Source of the DNA: a virus
DNA length: 32,428 bases
Strand: one strand, 5' to 3'
Virus record (IMG/VR): IMGVR_UViG_3300025012_001072
Location: 1 to 32,428 of that record
Shown: piece after piece, positions 22,901 to 30,142 of the stretch
How the letters are laid out: every line of letters begins with the position of its first letter
Position numbering within the stretch: the stretch's first letter is position 1
Program-made: the position numbers and the translations under genes
Notes under the pieces: generated by a model
Database searches by the model: none
Told to the model about the DNA's origin: nothing
The model's input: only the letters and a program-made list of their open reading frames with translations

Positions 22901-25216
22901 ACCGGCGGTCTCAACGCCTTCAGCGTCAGTTTCGACCCGCTCAACGAACCCGACGTCACGACCGGCGGTGGATACCTGATTCACCTGTCCACCACCCCCG
23001 GCTTTACGCCCACGGCAAACACCCTGCTCAACAAGGGGCCGGAAACCAGCAAGTATGTCGACCGGCTGCCGGGGTCCGACAACGAAGGCCTGCCGGGTGG
23101 CACCTACTACATTCGCGTTGCCGCACACGACACCTTCGGCACCGATGCCCTCAACTACAGCGACGAGTACTCCGTCACCGTCTCAGACATGGGGGTCCTC
23201 GACACCGTACCGCCCGACGTGCCGACCACGCTATCCGCCGCCTCCGGCATCGAGCAGCTTACCCAGACCCAGACCGCCTATGTAAACCTGTCCTGGTCCG
23301 CCCCGACCCCCGCCGACCTCGCTGCCGGCGACTTCAACCCGGCCAGTCAGAAGGGCGGCTACACCGTCCGGTACAAACCGGCCGCCGATACCTTCTGGAC
23401 AGAACAGCCGGCAAACACCAACGCGGCAAAAATCACCGGGCTGATCCCGAATTCCTCCTATCAGTTCCAGGTCATGGCCTTCGACCAGTGGGGCAACGCC
23501 ACCGCCTGGTCTTCGGTGCTGACCGCCACCTCGGCAAAAAAGACCACAGCGCCTAGCGGCATCAGCGACGCGTCTCTGAAAGTGTACGGCGGGATCAAGT
23601 CAATATGGGTCGAGTGGACTCCCGTCACCGACCGGGATGTCGCCTACTATGAAATATTGGTAGGGGAAAACGGCGCACCGGAGATCTACCGGGCATACTT
23701 CGAAAACCAGTCCGGTTACGGCGATACCGACCCGACAGTCTCTTTGTATTACCCACTGAGCGCCTGGGCTGCCGGCGCCTCTTTTTCAAAAGACCCGATC
23801 CTGCAACCAAGCCTGTGGGGCGTGTACAAAACCTTTGCCAGCATTACCGACCCCGAATACCTCGGCTATCCGGTTTATGCAATGAACACGTCTTACGTAA
23901 ACACCCGGCCCTTCCGCACCCTGAGCAACAAGTTTGTCTTTGACATCCTGGGAACCACCTACGTCACCCACCACGTCAAGGTCCGCGTGGTAGACACCTC
24001 CGGCAACGCCTCGGCCTGGTCCAGCGTCAAGACTTCCGACCCGAGCAAGGTTGTCTATTCCGACATCTACGTCGGCAACCTGGCGGCAATATCCGCCGAC
24101 CTCGGCACGATTACCGCCGGCACCATCAACGCCACTGCCAATGTCAACGCGGGGTCTTTGACCACCGGCACCATGAAGGCGGCCACCGCCATCCTCGTCG
24201 GCGGGGCTACCAACGGCGTCGAAATCAGCGGCGCCGGCAAGATCACCGTCCGCGAAGGTGGTGCAGACCGCATCATCCTTGGCCTGCAGTCCACCGGCTA
24301 CTATGGCCTGACCGTCCGCAACGCCGCCGGCCAGGACGTGTTCAAGCAATTCAAGGATGCCGGCGGCACCGATCAAACCATCATTCAGAATTTGACCGCC
24401 GCGACACTGGCCGCCGACTGGATTACCTCCGGCGGGATGAACATATCCTGGTCCGGAGGGCATATCCGCAGCGGCAAGGCAACCGCCACCGATACCACCG
24501 CCGGCTTCTGGATCGGGAACAACGGCGGGACCCCTTACCTGCACGTCGGCAACGCCACCAAATATATGCAATGGAACGGCACGGCTTTGACGGTGAGAGG
24601 CGAGTTCAATGCCGATGACATAACCTCCGGGACACTGACCGGCCGAACCATTCAGACGGCCGCTTCGGGCGAACGGTTCGTGGTGTCGGTAACGGACAAG
24701 CAAGCCCGGTTTTACGATAGCGGCGGCAACATAAAAGCAATCATCGGCACCGGAACCAGCGGCGGCGGCTCCCTTGCCTATGGCGTTTTTGGCGACAGCA
24801 CCGACACCGCCGCCACCCGGCATGGTGTGGTTGGTGAAGCCTATGACGCTTTTGGCGTCTATGGTTATGCCACCCGGTTTGGTGTCGGTGTTCGTGGCAC
24901 ATCGATAAGCGGCGAAGGGGTTTTCGGGCAGAGCGTCAACTCTTTTGGCGTGAAAGGGTACGGCAAAGCCGCAGGTGTCTACGGTGCCACACAACAGGAT
25001 ACATCGGCTCCGGGGTACGGCGTGCTATGCCAGGGCGCCGATTTCAATTCAGGTGGGGTCTGGTACCTGGACAAAGCTCCACTCCGCCTGATCCCCTCCG
25101 CATCAGCGACCGCCCCGACGCACAGCGCCGACGTCGGCGCCCTGTGGGTCACCTCTGCCGGCGTGCTGTACATCAACAAGGGAAGCACCACCTGGGAAAA
25201 GGTGGGAGCACAATAA
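19916..25216 (+). CDS. Tail hub / host-specificity protein, gpJ-type with FnIII domains
   Basis: A 1766-residue protein, larger than lambda J (1132 aa). The first about 800 residues carry baseplate-hub-like segments ('LSCRLFWRKKTSDMIAAGYL', then 'FTGVFQDWSADTQKKEFTIK' and 'DAMELLNELRISAGVFLIPM'). Next come beta domains, with a clear fibronectin-III near 1095-1210 ('YVNLSWSAP', 'YTVRYKPAADTFW', 'LIPNSSYQFQVMAFDQWGN') and a second from about 1220. The stretch 'ADLGTITAGTINATANVNAG' (near 1390) is the usual J C-terminal hinge. The end (about 1635-1710) has GV-x-G repeats ('RHGVVGEAYDAFGVYGYATR', 'FGVGVRGTSISGEGVFGQ'), probably a beta-helix-like receptor-contact stalk. It would plug the tail tip and bind the host. 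Confidence 0.85.
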   Translation: MPTDAFIQAAKKADRKPVALLAIESVDAIKVGSDTYTDWQASKSASNLNIEYERNTVFLTTDGDEPYRGTYAAPQISMGGAYMNTGYTDVTVSTPATNEHATVFTVSGRVRNRVVDPPPYEWFNRQFTMWLQVSSDNGVTWDDIGSYVVPKHPDNLWLIYTITGTAPRGSYIARIKTTYVNLREIDSEYEYNFIEVWFDTYDYQYTTIYATAGSLRTKTLTLGETPEIDSHLEIDDTVPSGCSLSYTARGSDNGTDWVELGPVADGDALAPYRDYDFDVTFGSNTIETPRLMAIRVVGGNSQFDYYSTHKDYPVQGAKPYIVPDSISSLTSKVDLLDSSTVGELSCRLFWRKKTSDMIAAGYLKNKTVISKVGYLGLAEEDFEPYFTGVFQDWSADTQKKEFTIKTWDVLKKFNRKIPAESYFFDETGTRVSSLTYHLTGTNQDGTVAYSNIMQVMLDIADLLGIPDRLINRSSFTELRDGVRSGAVWKVKRELYEQADAMELLNELRISAGVFLIPMPDGRLTAILYDDALSGETAGHIDAVHHVFEPIEGGQKNLATQAVIWHQLISGKSGNSQEDYGKVFVKVFSRDIGEPEPVAVMDIWGEGSPVTKEWLDKWGMSPTALAQLADRFDAWFGEPRATVKVKGLPPRLSGMVPGRIVEVDNLQLPCPVANWEGYTTGKKFLILSKTPEPLKGTFSLELYEVGPTTYVAEPNFPSYQVFDFFPAVQNLQARECVVQRAAGPVDHIIVLTFDQPTDFRYGGAEIYVSTNSGPFTPLSPVPFTVPGAKHWIEIPVVVGSAYDIRVITVNAAGLKQNIDSAPAVTKTTKGISEVTYAPPVQTPPTGTTTPPVQDRDLPGVVVVPTVTMPPVSGLQLFGQGNNTVLTGRDAKITWNRYSARYQTGAASGPAGGTVDLNVFYTVIVRNTDETVRRRISPLTVNEYVYDYERNYNDGTGTPARQFIVDVIADDGRGNVSEPSRIIVSNPAPAKIPSITLTGGLNAFSVSFDPLNEPDVTTGGGYLIHLSTTPGFTPTANTLLNKGPETSKYVDRLPGSDNEGLPGGTYYIRVAAHDTFGTDALNYSDEYSVTVSDMGVLDTVPPDVPTTLSAASGIEQLTQTQTAYVNLSWSAPTPADLAAGDFNPASQKGGYTVRYKPAADTFWTEQPANTNAAKITGLIPNSSYQFQVMAFDQWGNATAWSSVLTATSAKKTTAPSGISDASLKVYGGIKSIWVEWTPVTDRDVAYYEILVGENGAPEIYRAYFENQSGYGDTDPTVSLYYPLSAWAAGASFSKDPILQPSLWGVYKTFASITDPEYLGYPVYAMNTSYVNTRPFRTLSNKFVFDILGTTYVTHHVKVRVVDTSGNASAWSSVKTSDPSKVVYSDIYVGNLAAISADLGTITAGTINATANVNAGSLTTGTMKAATAILVGGATNGVEISGAGKITVREGGADRIILGLQSTGYYGLTVRNAAGQDVFKQFKDAGGTDQTIIQNLTAATLAADWITSGGMNISWSGGHIRSGKATATDTTAGFWIGNNGGTPYLHVGNATKYMQWNGTALTVRGEFNADDITSGTLTGRTIQTAASGERFVVSVTDKQARFYDSGGNIKAIIGTGTSGGGSLAYGVFGDSTDTAATRHGVVGEAYDAFGVYGYATRFGVGVRGTSISGEGVFGQSVNSFGVKGYGKAAGVYGATQQDTSAPGYGVLCQGADFNSGGVWYLDKAPLRLIPSASATAPTHSADVGALWVTSAGVLYINKGSTTWEKVGAQ

Positions 25217-25226
25217 AGGAGAGCAC

Positions 25227-25496
25227 ATGGAAATCAAGGAACTACAGAGACAGATCCACGCATCAGACACCGTAGCCGAATATGGCCGCGTGATCCTGGA
25301 ACTCAACCAGCAGATCACCCAGGCGCACCAGCAGCTGGCCGAGAAAGACCAGCAGATCGAGGCGATGATGCAGACCCAGAAGGAAGCCCAGCAGAAAGAC
25401 GCCAGAATCGCCGAACTGCAGGCGGAGAACGCCCGCCTACAGAAATTGGTACCGTACGTGGCCCCTGACAGTTTCGACGCCGCCAGAGGCGAATAA
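25227..25496 (+). CDS. Coiled-coil protein, 89 aa
   Basis: Starts after AAAGGAGAG (25216-25224). Residues about 20-74 are an uninterrupted heptad-rich coiled coil (VILELNQQITQAHQQLAEKD, then ARIAELQAENARLQKLVPYV). A short C-terminal tail follows. It sits between the hub and the fibre, where tail-fibre assembly chaperones or fibre-hub linkers are common. Unrecognised by family. Confidence 0.65.
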   Translation: MEIKELQRQIHASDTVAEYGRVILELNQQITQAHQQLAEKDQQIEAMMQTQKEAQQKDARIAELQAENARLQKLVPYVAPDSFDAARGE

Positions 25497-25513
25497 GCAA
25501 GCGAGGTAACACC

Positions 25514-28300
25514 ATGGCCCAGACCATCACCGGGAAATGCACATTCACCAGCGGCTCCGCAATCGTTCAGGGCAATGCCGACGTCGGCTGGAATGCTCTT
25601 AACTTCCCTGACCCGACCAGCCGCAAGGTCACGATCAAGCCCAGGGGCACCAATGCGGTCTATCAGGTGGCAGAGGTCAACTACGCAACCAGGCAATGCA
25701 CCCTGACCGCCCCCTACGCCGGGGCAACGCTGGCGGATGTGGATTATGAGGTGTCATGGGATTTCACCTCCAGGGGATATCGCCGGATCGGGCTGAACGA
25801 TCAGGATTTTGCCGTGTATGTTACCGAGGCGATTGATCAGATCAATGAAGAGGTTGAAACGTTCATTGCTCCATCGGTAGGGCCGGCCGGTGCGAAGGGC
25901 GACCGAGGTTTGCCGGGGAATGCCGTGGTTTACGCTGCCGAGGACACCTATGCAATAGATGCTCAAGTATATGACGGTGAGGATATCTATTATTCCCTTC
26001 AGAACGGCAACCAAGGCCACACTCCTTCTTCCAGCCCCACATGGTGGCAAAAAATTAAACTGCACCTTGATGTCGGGACCAGTTCCGGCACCATCGCTGC
26101 CGGTGACCATATTCATTTTGGCAATCCAGGAACCAGCACAGCCCCTGTAACTACTGGATTAAACACACACAACATAACCTTTAGTGACGGTATAGCCAGC
26201 AGTATCGGCGTGTATGTACCAGCTTCGTTTGTTCTAGGAAAGCCTCAGAAATGGTTGGTGCTTCTCCACGGGGCCGGCTTCGATTGGTCGCAATTTCTAT
26301 ACACAGACAGCCCGTATTATGCTGCAGCCGAAACATATAATTTAATTCTTGTGGGGATCAACGGCAAGGATACCCGTACCCCCCCTAATCGCCCAACCTG
26401 GATGGACCGTGACCTGTACCCGAATAAGCATCTTGAGGAGGCAGTTGATAGTATCCGCCAACTGTACAGGCTTTATGACTACCAGCCGGGATTATACGGA
26501 ATGAGCATGGGGGGGTGGAAAACTCTTTACGAGATGGTAAACAACTCGCAACGGTGGTCGGCCTTTGGGACATCAGCAGCCCCAGCCGATGTTATCCAGT
26601 GGGATATTGACAGGGTGACCGCCAACCCAACCGACACAGTGCTCAGAGATTTTCTTGGCGGCGCGTACCCTACCAATTCCACTGAGTGGGTGAAGAACAG
26701 TCCCAACCTCACCATTGCCGATACCTATCTGCACGGAAGAAAACTATGGATTGCCCATGGTGACGCTGATCCGACCATCGATTATACAAAGCACTACGAT
26801 GAAGTAATAGGATCGATACCCGCTTACAATCTGGCATTTTCACATCTTGTTGAAGCGGGGGCTCACGCCGATTTTGGTCCTGATTTTATTGATGAATTGA
26901 TGCAGTTTTTTGTGCAGTATTCGTATCAATCCCCGACGCTGGAGCCTGCAAAACTTTCTGGAAATCGCGGAGAATGGTTCTACTCGGCTCCGGTCCTGCG
27001 TGAGTTCTCTGGCCTGAACCTTGGCAGTGGGTCCAGCATTTTCAAGCGCATGAAATATGATGGCACGGTTGAATTCAGAAAAATCAAATCCGGGAGCAAT
27101 GTCACCGTTACCGAAAATGCCGACGATATAACCATAGCTGCTACCGGAGGATCAGGCGAATTCAAGTTTTCAGGGGCAATGACCCTTTCTAGCGATGTGA
27201 CATTAACTACCAGCGACTTTGGTAAATACGTAATGTCGGCGGAAGCAGACACATCACGCGCCGTAACCTTGCCGTCGATAACTCCAGATAGCGGCCACCA
27301 TGGAAAACTGCTCGGGTTTTCATGCGCAAACGGATCGGGAACTCTGACCATAAACAGGGGCGGAAGCAATGTGATCATGGGTCGAAAGCTTACAGGGCAG
27401 ACATCTTTACAACTTACGAACGGGCAGGCTCTAATTTTGGTATTGTATGACGACGGCACTACCGTCTACTGGACAATTGCAGGAGAGACAGGGTCAGTCG
27501 GCAGCGGTTCATCAAGTGGGACCTTGGGCTTAATTCAATTTTCAGACGGGTCAAGTGGGTTTTCTTCCGACTCCGATTTATATTGGGACGATACCAATAA
27601 TCGGCTATTGATAGGAGCAAACAATTACGCACTTAACAAAGTTGAAATTACAGGCGCGCAGACTGGGCTGCTCAGATGTACTAATACAGGGGTTCCTTCC
27701 TCTCTTGGGGGGGCAGGTATTGTTGGAGGAAGCATAAACGCCACGCTACCTACTACGGGAGACCGCTTAGGATTTTTTCTTACCGGAGCGGCAGATGACA
27801 GAACAGATATAAACCAAGGCAATACCTGGTCTGTAGCTGGCATTATCGGTTATGCGGGTGGGGCCTGGAGTCAGACTTCACATCCTGGTTATGCGGAAAT
27901 AGTGGTATGTCCGGTGAATTCTATAAGCCGGATTCCCGCAGTACGATTTAATACAACTGGGGAAACGGACCTGCGGCACAGCACAACCTATATCACCGCC
28001 GACATCGACTCCACCAACGGCTGTTTTGGGTCTTCGCGAAAAATAGGCATCAGCCATTTCTTTTGTAACTACTCGTCCCCTGGAAATCTTACCCTACCTG
28101 CTCCAGGTGCAGATTATACGGGATGTGAGATAAACGTACATTCTAAAGGGTCAACCGTAACACTAGCCACTGTTGGTGCAGTAAACAATGCATTCCGATC
28201 AAGTACGGCCGATGCAAATACATTACAGGTAAGCTCGGTATTTCTGAGGCTGGTCTGCTGTTACAACGGGACGGAGTATCAGTGGGTGCAGTTTACGTAA
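25514..28300 (+). CDS. Tail fibre with embedded alpha/beta-hydrolase (esterase) domain
   Basis: A 928-residue protein. Residues 1-118 resemble a phage fibre attachment domain ('DFTSRGYRRIGLNDQDFAVY', 'EAIDQINEEVETFIAPSVG'). A short collagen-like GXY run (123-135) follows. Residues about 215-470 are an alpha/beta hydrolase: HG oxyanion segment at 252-253 (KWLVLLHGAGFDW), nucleophile elbow GMSMGG with S331, acid D419 in HGDADPTID, and H451 in EAGAHADFG. Residues about 475-928 are low-complexity beta-rich fibre (SGAMTLSSDVTLTTSDFGKY). The domain likely hydrolyses ester groups, perhaps O-acetyls on a surface polysaccharide, but the substrate is unknown. From about 26,100 the DNA is more AT-rich than the upstream tail genes, suggesting recent acquisition. 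Confidence 0.8.
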   Translation: MAQTITGKCTFTSGSAIVQGNADVGWNALNFPDPTSRKVTIKPRGTNAVYQVAEVNYATRQCTLTAPYAGATLADVDYEVSWDFTSRGYRRIGLNDQDFAVYVTEAIDQINEEVETFIAPSVGPAGAKGDRGLPGNAVVYAAEDTYAIDAQVYDGEDIYYSLQNGNQGHTPSSSPTWWQKIKLHLDVGTSSGTIAAGDHIHFGNPGTSTAPVTTGLNTHNITFSDGIASSIGVYVPASFVLGKPQKWLVLLHGAGFDWSQFLYTDSPYYAAAETYNLILVGINGKDTRTPPNRPTWMDRDLYPNKHLEEAVDSIRQLYRLYDYQPGLYGMSMGGWKTLYEMVNNSQRWSAFGTSAAPADVIQWDIDRVTANPTDTVLRDFLGGAYPTNSTEWVKNSPNLTIADTYLHGRKLWIAHGDADPTIDYTKHYDEVIGSIPAYNLAFSHLVEAGAHADFGPDFIDELMQFFVQYSYQSPTLEPAKLSGNRGEWFYSAPVLREFSGLNLGSGSSIFKRMKYDGTVEFRKIKSGSNVTVTENADDITIAATGGSGEFKFSGAMTLSSDVTLTTSDFGKYVMSAEADTSRAVTLPSITPDSGHHGKLLGFSCANGSGTLTINRGGSNVIMGRKLTGQTSLQLTNGQALILVLYDDGTTVYWTIAGETGSVGSGSSSGTLGLIQFSDGSSGFSSDSDLYWDDTNNRLLIGANNYALNKVEITGAQTGLLRCTNTGVPSSLGGAGIVGGSINATLPTTGDRLGFFLTGAADDRTDINQGNTWSVAGIIGYAGGAWSQTSHPGYAEIVVCPVNSISRIPAVRFNTTGETDLRHSTTYITADIDSTNGCFGSSRKIGISHFFCNYSSPGNLTLPAPGADYTGCEINVHSKGSTVTLATVGAVNNAFRSSTADANTLQVSSVFLRLVCCYNGTEYQWVQFT

Positions 28301-28303
28301 AGG

Positions 28304-29044
28304 TTAATTGAAATTATACTCCAAGTCGATATTATCTAGTGCCTTTGTGGTTACTTTTATTAGATATTTTCCGAAGGCACTTGGGATATTTGTAAAAGCA
28401 ATGCCGTTTAGTGGTTCACCGCTCTCGCCTGTTCTGGAAAGGCCACGAAAGTCGGCCCCTGTTCTTTGGGGGGTGACAGTCATCATAATGATTGATGGCG
28501 ACTTTGCCGCAATATAAAGATTGGCAACCGGAAATATTGAGTCAATTTTCATCATGATTTCCGACAGGTACATATCTTTTTCTGGCACACCCATTTTGAT
28601 CTTTTCAAAAATCACTTCGGGCTCTGAATTGCCTTTAGGGAACTGGTAATTTTTTTGCCACTGGATGACGTGATCAGGAGTTGGGTTTGTAGTCAAAAAC
28701 CCATTGAACATATCCATATGTGCAGCTTGTTCCGGGGAGAATTTATCCCGATGTATCGTCTGGCAACGCATGAAGTCTCTGATTCTTGAATCAGTAACCG
28801 CTTTGCTAGCCAAGGTAACAACTTGAGGATTAGTTTTGATATCAACGCCTCCGAATACCAGGTCCTTGTAGGTTGATTTTGCAAACGAAAAATCAACGCC
28901 TGCCTGTGTAAAAACATCCGGTGGCGGAATTGGGCAGCCAAACTGGTCTTTTTCGAAGGAGACTTGGACTGGTGCAGGGTGACAACCTACATTCAAAAAA
29001 GTCGCAAGCAGTATTAGGAGGGGCAATAACTGACGACGGTTCAT
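28304..29044 (-). CDS. Putative lipoprotein, convergent accessory gene
   Basis: A 246-residue protein on the opposite strand, with AAGGAGC before its ATG. It begins MNRRQLLPLLILLATFLNVG and has Cys at 21: a basic start, a hydrophobic core and a plausible but non-canonical lipobox (NVGC), so export and lipid attachment are likely. The rest is polar ('VQVSFEKDQFGCPIPPPDVF', 'SRIRDFMRCQTIHRDKFSPE', 'VTPQRTGADFRGLSRTGESG') with no family recognised. It ends 3 bases from the fibre gene, with no terminator between them. Opposite orientation, AT-rich composition and position after the fibre are typical of lysogeny-expressed morons, such as exclusion or envelope-modifying lipoproteins. The function is not known. 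Confidence 0.65.
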   Translation of the reverse strand: MNRRQLLPLLILLATFLNVGCHPAPVQVSFEKDQFGCPIPPPDVFTQAGVDFSFAKSTYKDLVFGGVDIKTNPQVVTLASKAVTDSRIRDFMRCQTIHRDKFSPEQAAHMDMFNGFLTTNPTPDHVIQWQKNYQFPKGNSEPEVIFEKIKMGVPEKDMYLSEIMMKIDSIFPVANLYIAAKSPSIIMMTVTPQRTGADFRGLSRTGESGEPLNGIAFTNIPSAFGKYLIKVTTKALDNIDLEYNFN

Positions 29045-29224
29045 AAATGCTCCTTTTTATAACATGGTTAAGGGAACAAATTGAGGCGGCGGCCGGACCG
29101 TACTGGCATACGATCCGACCACCCAACCCACAGAGCAAGCCTGTGAGCCAAGCCAAGGCCGCCCGCCACGATCGCGGCGCGGTGAGCCTAGCACAAACCC
29201 GACAAAAATGAAAGGGCTCACACG
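29045..29224. other. GC-rich structured intergenic region between divergent genes
   Basis: This 180-base divergent spacer has no reading frame I trust. A GGCGGCGGCC segment near 29085 is nearly complementary to GGCCGCCCGCC at 29157-29167. A small hairpin CACAG/CTGTG lies inside. GTGAGCC occurs at 29143-29149 and 29182-29188, with its complement GGCTCAC at 29215-29221, just before the methylase start. The left end holds the lipoprotein ribosome site. I cannot identify confident promoters. Confidence 0.4.
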
Positions 29225-29995
29225 ATGAAGCATTATCCTTTGGTTGCATGGCCGGGCGGCAAGCGCCGTCTGGCAAAGGTTTTACTCCCCATGATCCATA
29301 GCCGACCGCATACCTGTTACGTGGAGGAATTTGCCGGCGGTGGAAGCATGTTCTTCCTCCGGCAGCCGGCCGAGGTGGAAGTTCTGAACGATGTCAATGT
29401 GGATTTAATCAACCTTTACAGGGTCGTTAAAAACCACTTGGAAGAATTCATTCGGCAGTTCAAATACGCACTGGCCAGCCGCCAGGTGTTCGAGTGGCAC
29501 AAAGGGACTCCCCCGGAGGTCCTGACGGACATCCAGCGGGCAGCACGTTTCCTGTACCTGCAAAAGCTGGCTTTCGGCAGCAAGGTAAGCAGCCGCACGT
29601 TCGGCATCTCCCCCAGCTCACCACCACGGTTCAACATACTCCGCATCGAGGAGGATCTGAGCCAGGCACACCTCCGGCTCGCCCGGGTGTGGATCGAGAA
29701 CCTCCCATGGGCGGAATGCCTGAAGCGTTACGACCGGGAATACACGCTCCACTTCCTGGATCCGCCGTACTACGAGACGGAAGGTTACGGGGTACCGTTC
29801 GAGCTGGAGGAATACGAGCGGATCGCCGAGGCGATGCGCAACATGAAGGGCAGCGCCATCCTCACTATCAACGACCACCCGGTGATGAGAAAGACGTTTG
29901 CCGGCTTCAAGATGGACACTGTCAAGATCGATTACACCATCGGCGGCGCCGGTACCGGCAAAGACAGGCAGGAATTGATCTACCGGAACTGGTGA
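29225..29995 (+). CDS. Orphan DNA adenine N6-methyltransferase, Dam/D12 class
   Basis: A 256-residue protein with the D12-class order. The AdoMet-binding N-terminus is 'VAWPGGKRRL' (7-16), followed by EEFAGGGS (34-41) and LNDVN (54-58). 'RAARFLYLQKLAFGSK' is near 105-120, the catalytic DPPY is at 179-182 (HFLDPPYYETEGYG), and the ending 'GKDRQELIYRNW' resembles the family's '.R.ELL..N'. It transfers a methyl group to adenine N6 in duplex DNA. No cognate restriction enzyme is adjacent on this strand. Such phage methylases commonly protect phage DNA or alter regulation. GAAAGGG upstream is a modest ribosome site and could be masked by the GTGAGCC/GGCTCAC pairing. Confidence 0.88.
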   Translation: MKHYPLVAWPGGKRRLAKVLLPMIHSRPHTCYVEEFAGGGSMFFLRQPAEVEVLNDVNVDLINLYRVVKNHLEEFIRQFKYALASRQVFEWHKGTPPEVLTDIQRAARFLYLQKLAFGSKVSSRTFGISPSSPPRFNILRIEEDLSQAHLRLARVWIENLPWAECLKRYDREYTLHFLDPPYYETEGYGVPFELEEYERIAEAMRNMKGSAILTINDHPVMRKTFAGFKMDTVKIDYTIGGAGTGKDRQELIYRNW

Positions 29996-30008
29996 CACAA
30001 AAACCAGA

Positions 30009-30028
30009 TGTAAGCATTTGTAAGCATC
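30009..30028. repeat. Tandem decamer next to att, possible integrase/Xis arm sites
   Basis: TGTAAGCATT (30009-30018) and TGTAAGCATC (30019-30028) are directly adjacent, one helical turn apart, about 50 bases from the att core on the side away from int. This suits arm-type recombinase or excisionase binding sites. Confidence 0.45.
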
Positions 30029-30039
30029 GAACAACTAAA

Positions 30040-30069
30040 AAGGGTTTACAGAATGATCTGTAAACCCTT
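30040..30069. terminator. Hairpin terminator between methylase and att core
   Basis: AAGGGTTTACAG (30040-30051) pairs perfectly with CTGTAAACCCTT (30058-30069) around a six-base loop. It has an A-run on the left, so it works best for leftward transcripts (from int), but could also stop methylase transcripts. Confidence 0.6.
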
Positions 30070-30075
30070 GATAAA

Positions 30076-30120
30076 TGGTCGGGGCGACTGGATTCGAACC
30101 AGCGACCACTAGACCCCCAG
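30076..30120 (-). other. att core: 3' half of tRNA-Pro(GGG)
   Basis: On the minus strand this 45-base segment reads as the 3' half of a tRNA. It has anticodon loop CTGGGGG (anticodon GGG), stem TCTAG, T-arm GCTGG-TTCGAAT-CCAGT, acceptor CGCCCCG, discriminator A and CCA. G72 implies the C1:G72 pair typical of proline tRNA. The 5' half is absent: bases right of 30120 do not pair with the anticodon stem. Such a core is where a tyrosine integrase inserts DNA into a host tRNA gene while regenerating its 3' end. Phage genes on both sides suggest attP rather than a chromosomal junction. Confidence 0.85.
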
Positions 30121-30142
30121 GACTCAGGCTATCTGCTGAAAG

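Noticed and set aside
22064-23128. 354-codon minus-strand open frame opposite the hub gene
   Set aside because: Composition (GGG, VVV, DD runs) is typical of an antisense shadow of a Thr/Pro/Ala-rich gene; no ribosome site or homology is apparent.
25514-28300. Diversity-generating retroelement acting on the fibre
   Set aside because: No reverse transcriptase, template repeat or accessory gene is present in the window.
29045-29080. Promoter for the lipoprotein gene
   Set aside because: A TATAAA-like box exists on the minus strand, but it would place the transcript start on the ribosome site and no proper -35 is spaced to it.
30076-30140. Complete tRNA gene
   Set aside because: Only positions from the anticodon loop to CCA are present; the bases beyond cannot form the anticodon stem or the D-arm.
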